5,200 bases of DNA, from assembly GCA_023246885.1 (NCBI GenBank), contig JAHFHN010000068.1, positions 1 to 5,200 on the forward strand. Direction: 5' to 3'. Both the position numbers and the translations under genes were made by a program. Under the pieces are notes generated by a model. That model did not search any database and had not been told where the DNA came from. It saw only the letters and a program-made list of their open reading frames with translations. This DNA is from Microcaldota archaeon. Lineage in GTDB: Archaea > Micrarchaeota > Micrarchaeia > Norongarragalinales > UBA8480. Shown here piece after piece: positions 3,447 to 5,200 of this stretch. Each line of letters starts with the position of its first letter. Position 1 is the stretch's first letter.

Positions 3447-5200
3447 TTAGTTTATTGCTTTGGACTTTTTTTGTTTTTTTATCCTAATTGCTGTAACAGC
3501 TGCAATTGTAGCAAGAATTGCAAGTATCAATGCAGGTAATTCAGTTGGCCACCCGGGTAGAGCTGCAAATCCACTTGACCCACTTATGCGTTTGTTAGCT
3601 GGTAGTAATAAATTACTGCCGGGGTTTCCCATGAAGTTTCCATTTAAGTCGCGGCTAAGTCGCTCGCCGTCAGTTGCAAACCGTGGATTCATTGCCAAGT
3701 CCTGTCCATTTAACCCGTATAGTTGGCCAGTTTGTGGGTCATATATTAGTACTCCGCCGGTTCCTTTTGCTTTTAGCAATTCTTCAAGTCCTCTTAAGTC
3801 GTCTGGCCCGCTGTACGATAATTGCGGTTGGCCATTTTCTCCCATGCCAATGTTAAATTTAAAGTCACCTTTGTCGGTTGGTATAATAATATCATTTCCT
3901 TCGCGGCGCAATGGGCCAGTGATTGGATAATCGCGTATTTCGCCAGTTTGTTTGTCAATTACTCGCAATATTGGGTTTCCATTTGCGTCTTTGGTAATCA
4001 TAAATTGTTTTGTAGGCGTGTCTAAAATGTGCATTCCACTACAACCTTGAATTGCATCAAGTGCCGATTGTAATTCCGCAGCTGCTGCATCCCCTACTCC
4101 GGCGTGTCCTTCTACGCGTGTTATTTTTATTCCAGGTAATCCGCTTGAACAATCATTGCGTTGCACTGGTGCAGTGCCGAATCCTTGAATTAAACCTGCG
4201 TCAACTTGTGCTAAAGTGTGTATAAATATTTGCACTTCGCCATTTGCTAAATAGTTAATTTTTCCACGTTCAGTTAAAATTGAACGTAGTTCGCCTGCAT
4301 TCGCTGCTTCTGGAGCGTCAGTGTGAATATACCCTTGTAATGTTACTCTCCCATCGCCGGTCACGTCTATTGCAGCTGCTTGCTTGTAGCTTTCTTCTTG
4401 CGAAGAAGCGGCTTTTTGCATTACTTCATTGCCTGGACTGCGTAGTTCAAATTCGTCGTTAACTGCTGAGTTGCGGCTAAATATAATTACCCCATTGCTG
4501 AAGTCAAGTGTACCGTCAGTTGTATATACTTGCGTTACTCGGCCGAGTACGCTAGTTAAATCGCTTCCAATTTGCCTGCCAGTTGCGTATTGTATTTGAC
4601 TTCGAATACAGCTTGCGCCAGCACATGTTGCACTAGCTGCAAGCGTTATGCTTTGCTTTGCATCTATCTCTAAAACGTTTCCAGCACAGCCCCCAAACGA
4701 GGCAGTTACGTATTTATTTGGAATTAAAGTGAGCGCTAAATTGTTCATTTGTTTGTGGTTAAGTGAACGATCGCTATTTGCTATTTGAGTACATACTCCT
4801 GTTTTCTTATCGCATAACCTAACGCCATCCTTATCAAATTCAGCTGCTTTGTTATCTGAGTCAAGTACTTTTCTCAATGGGCACATGTTCGGTTGTTGAT
4901 CTGCGGCTGCAAAATCAGTTGGAATCCATTCTCTAGTTGCATCTTTGAGTTGTAAGTAATAGATTTTATTAACAACTAAATGCGAAGCTTGATTTTCTAA
5001 TTCTCCGCGTAAGTTAACATATTCGCGCAACACGCTTGTATCAACTTGCTGCCCGGCCCCGCTCATTGCCTTGCCTAAATTTAAGTTGCTTAAAACGTCA
5101 TTTGAACTAACTGTCTTTAATTTTTCAGTTAATTCTCCACTAGTCTTGCGCTGCAAACTTTGATATGCCAAAATAGTGTAGTGATCGTCCTTGCAATTAG
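3447..5200 (-). CDS. Large Cys-containing, C-terminally membrane-anchored extracytoplasmic protein (5' end outside window)
   Basis: Unrecognised. The frame stays open to the window's right edge, so the N-terminus is missing and any signal peptide cannot be seen. Residues below are counted from the in-frame TTG at 5171, which is probably an internal leucine. A hydrophobic segment LPALILAILATIAAVTAI (545-562) is followed by the basic tail RIKKQKKSK, which fits a C-terminal anchor with the body outside the cell. Eight cysteines lie in the body (C97, C120, C127, C162, C183, C188, C341, C377), plus one just upstream of the TTG, suggesting disulfides. DVTGDGRVT (269-277) looks like part of a calcium loop but lacks the closing acidic residue. 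Three similar strand-turn-strand motifs with D-x-x-T-G occur at 116-130, 401-415 and 473-487. A Ser/Gly/Pro-rich linker (about 512-543) precedes the anchor. A surface or envelope protein is inferred; the biochemical role is unknown. Confidence 0.8.
   Translation of the reverse strand, partial: NCKDDHYTILAYQSLQRKTSGELTEKLKTVSSNDVLSNLNLGKAMSGAGQQVDTSVLREYVNLRGELENQASHLVVNKIYYLQLKDATREWIPTDFAAADQQPNMCPLRKVLDSDNKAAEFDKDGVRLCDKKTGVCTQIANSDRSLNHKQMNNLALTLIPNKYVTASFGGCAGNVLEIDAKQSITLAASATCAGASCIRSQIQYATGRQIGSDLTSVLGRVTQVYTTDGTLDFSNGVIIFSRNSAVNDEFELRSPGNEVMQKAASSQEESYKQAAAIDVTGDGRVTLQGYIHTDAPEAANAGELRSILTERGKINYLANGEVQIFIHTLAQVDAGLIQGFGTAPVQRNDCSSGLPGIKITRVEGHAGVGDAAAAELQSALDAIQGCSGMHILDTPTKQFMITKDANGNPILRVIDKQTGEIRDYPITGPLRREGNDIIIPTDKGDFKFNIGMGENGQPQLSYSGPDDLRGLEELLKAKGTGGVLIYDPQTGQLYGLNGQDLAMNPRFATDGERLSRDLNGNFMGNPGSNLLLPANKRISGSSGFAALPGWPTELPALILAILATIAAVTAIRIKKQKKSKAIN

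Noticed and set aside
3928..3969. Similarity of the ILRVIDKQTGEI segment to the FlaG flagellar protein motif
   Set aside because: Only a short beta-hairpin resembles it, and similar motifs recur elsewhere in the same protein, so it does not indicate FlaG.
4341..4367. Dockerin/EF-hand calcium loop DVTGDGRVT in the anchored protein
   Set aside because: Only one partial loop is present, its third position is Thr and the acidic residue at position 12 is missing. It may simply be a turn.
5169..5171. In-frame TTG as the start codon of the large anchored protein
   Set aside because: The frame remains open to the window edge with plausible coding sequence, and no promoter or ribosome binding site is seen near the TTG.
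1..5200. CRISPR arrays, insertion sequences, integrase sites, riboswitches
   Set aside because: No regularly spaced direct repeats, transposase-like frames, terminal inverted repeats or known riboswitch cores were seen on either strand.

Overview
The window looks like part of an AT-rich archaeal chromosome, probably from a small-genome DPANN-type lineage. That lineage guess is an inference. The archaeal call rests on three things: a divergent 23S rRNA 3' end, an archaeal-style ScpA kleisin, and TATA-box promoters placed about 26 bases before start codons, as in leaderless archaeal genes. No phage, transposon or CRISPR sequence is visible.

Layout. Bases 1 to about 409 (+) are the last ~400 nt of a 23S rRNA gene, cut by the window's left edge. 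No 5S rRNA or tRNA follows. The spacer 410-561 holds hairpins and T-runs that probably terminate the rRNA from the left and a convergent operon from the right. That operon (minus strand, 1795 to 562) encodes a NudE-like Nudix hydrolase, then a 220-aa protein with a possible zinc-hydrolase (M14/AspA-AstE-like) residue pattern. Divergent from it, a single-domain O6-alkylguanine-DNA alkyltransferase (1838-2149, +) shares the 42-bp promoter gap and apparently one symmetric TATA box. Next, on the minus strand, comes a two-gene unit of unknown function (88 aa, then a 43-aa ORF), then scpA (chromosome segregation), then the C-terminal ~580 residues of a large protein with many cysteines and a C-terminal transmembrane anchor. 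That last ORF runs off the right edge.

How the genes relate. The Nudix enzyme and the alkyltransferase are both housecleaning or repair functions and may be co-expressed from the shared promoter. scpA stands without smc or scpB in view and has its own TATA box and a downstream hairpin/T-run. The rRNA, repair, segregation and surface-protein units look transcriptionally independent.

The most striking signals are: several substitutions at normally near-universal peptidyl-transferase-centre positions of the 23S rRNA; the symmetric TATA box; the small unannotated ORF behind the 88-aa gene; and the unrecognised Cys-containing anchored protein with three similar strand-turn-strand motifs.
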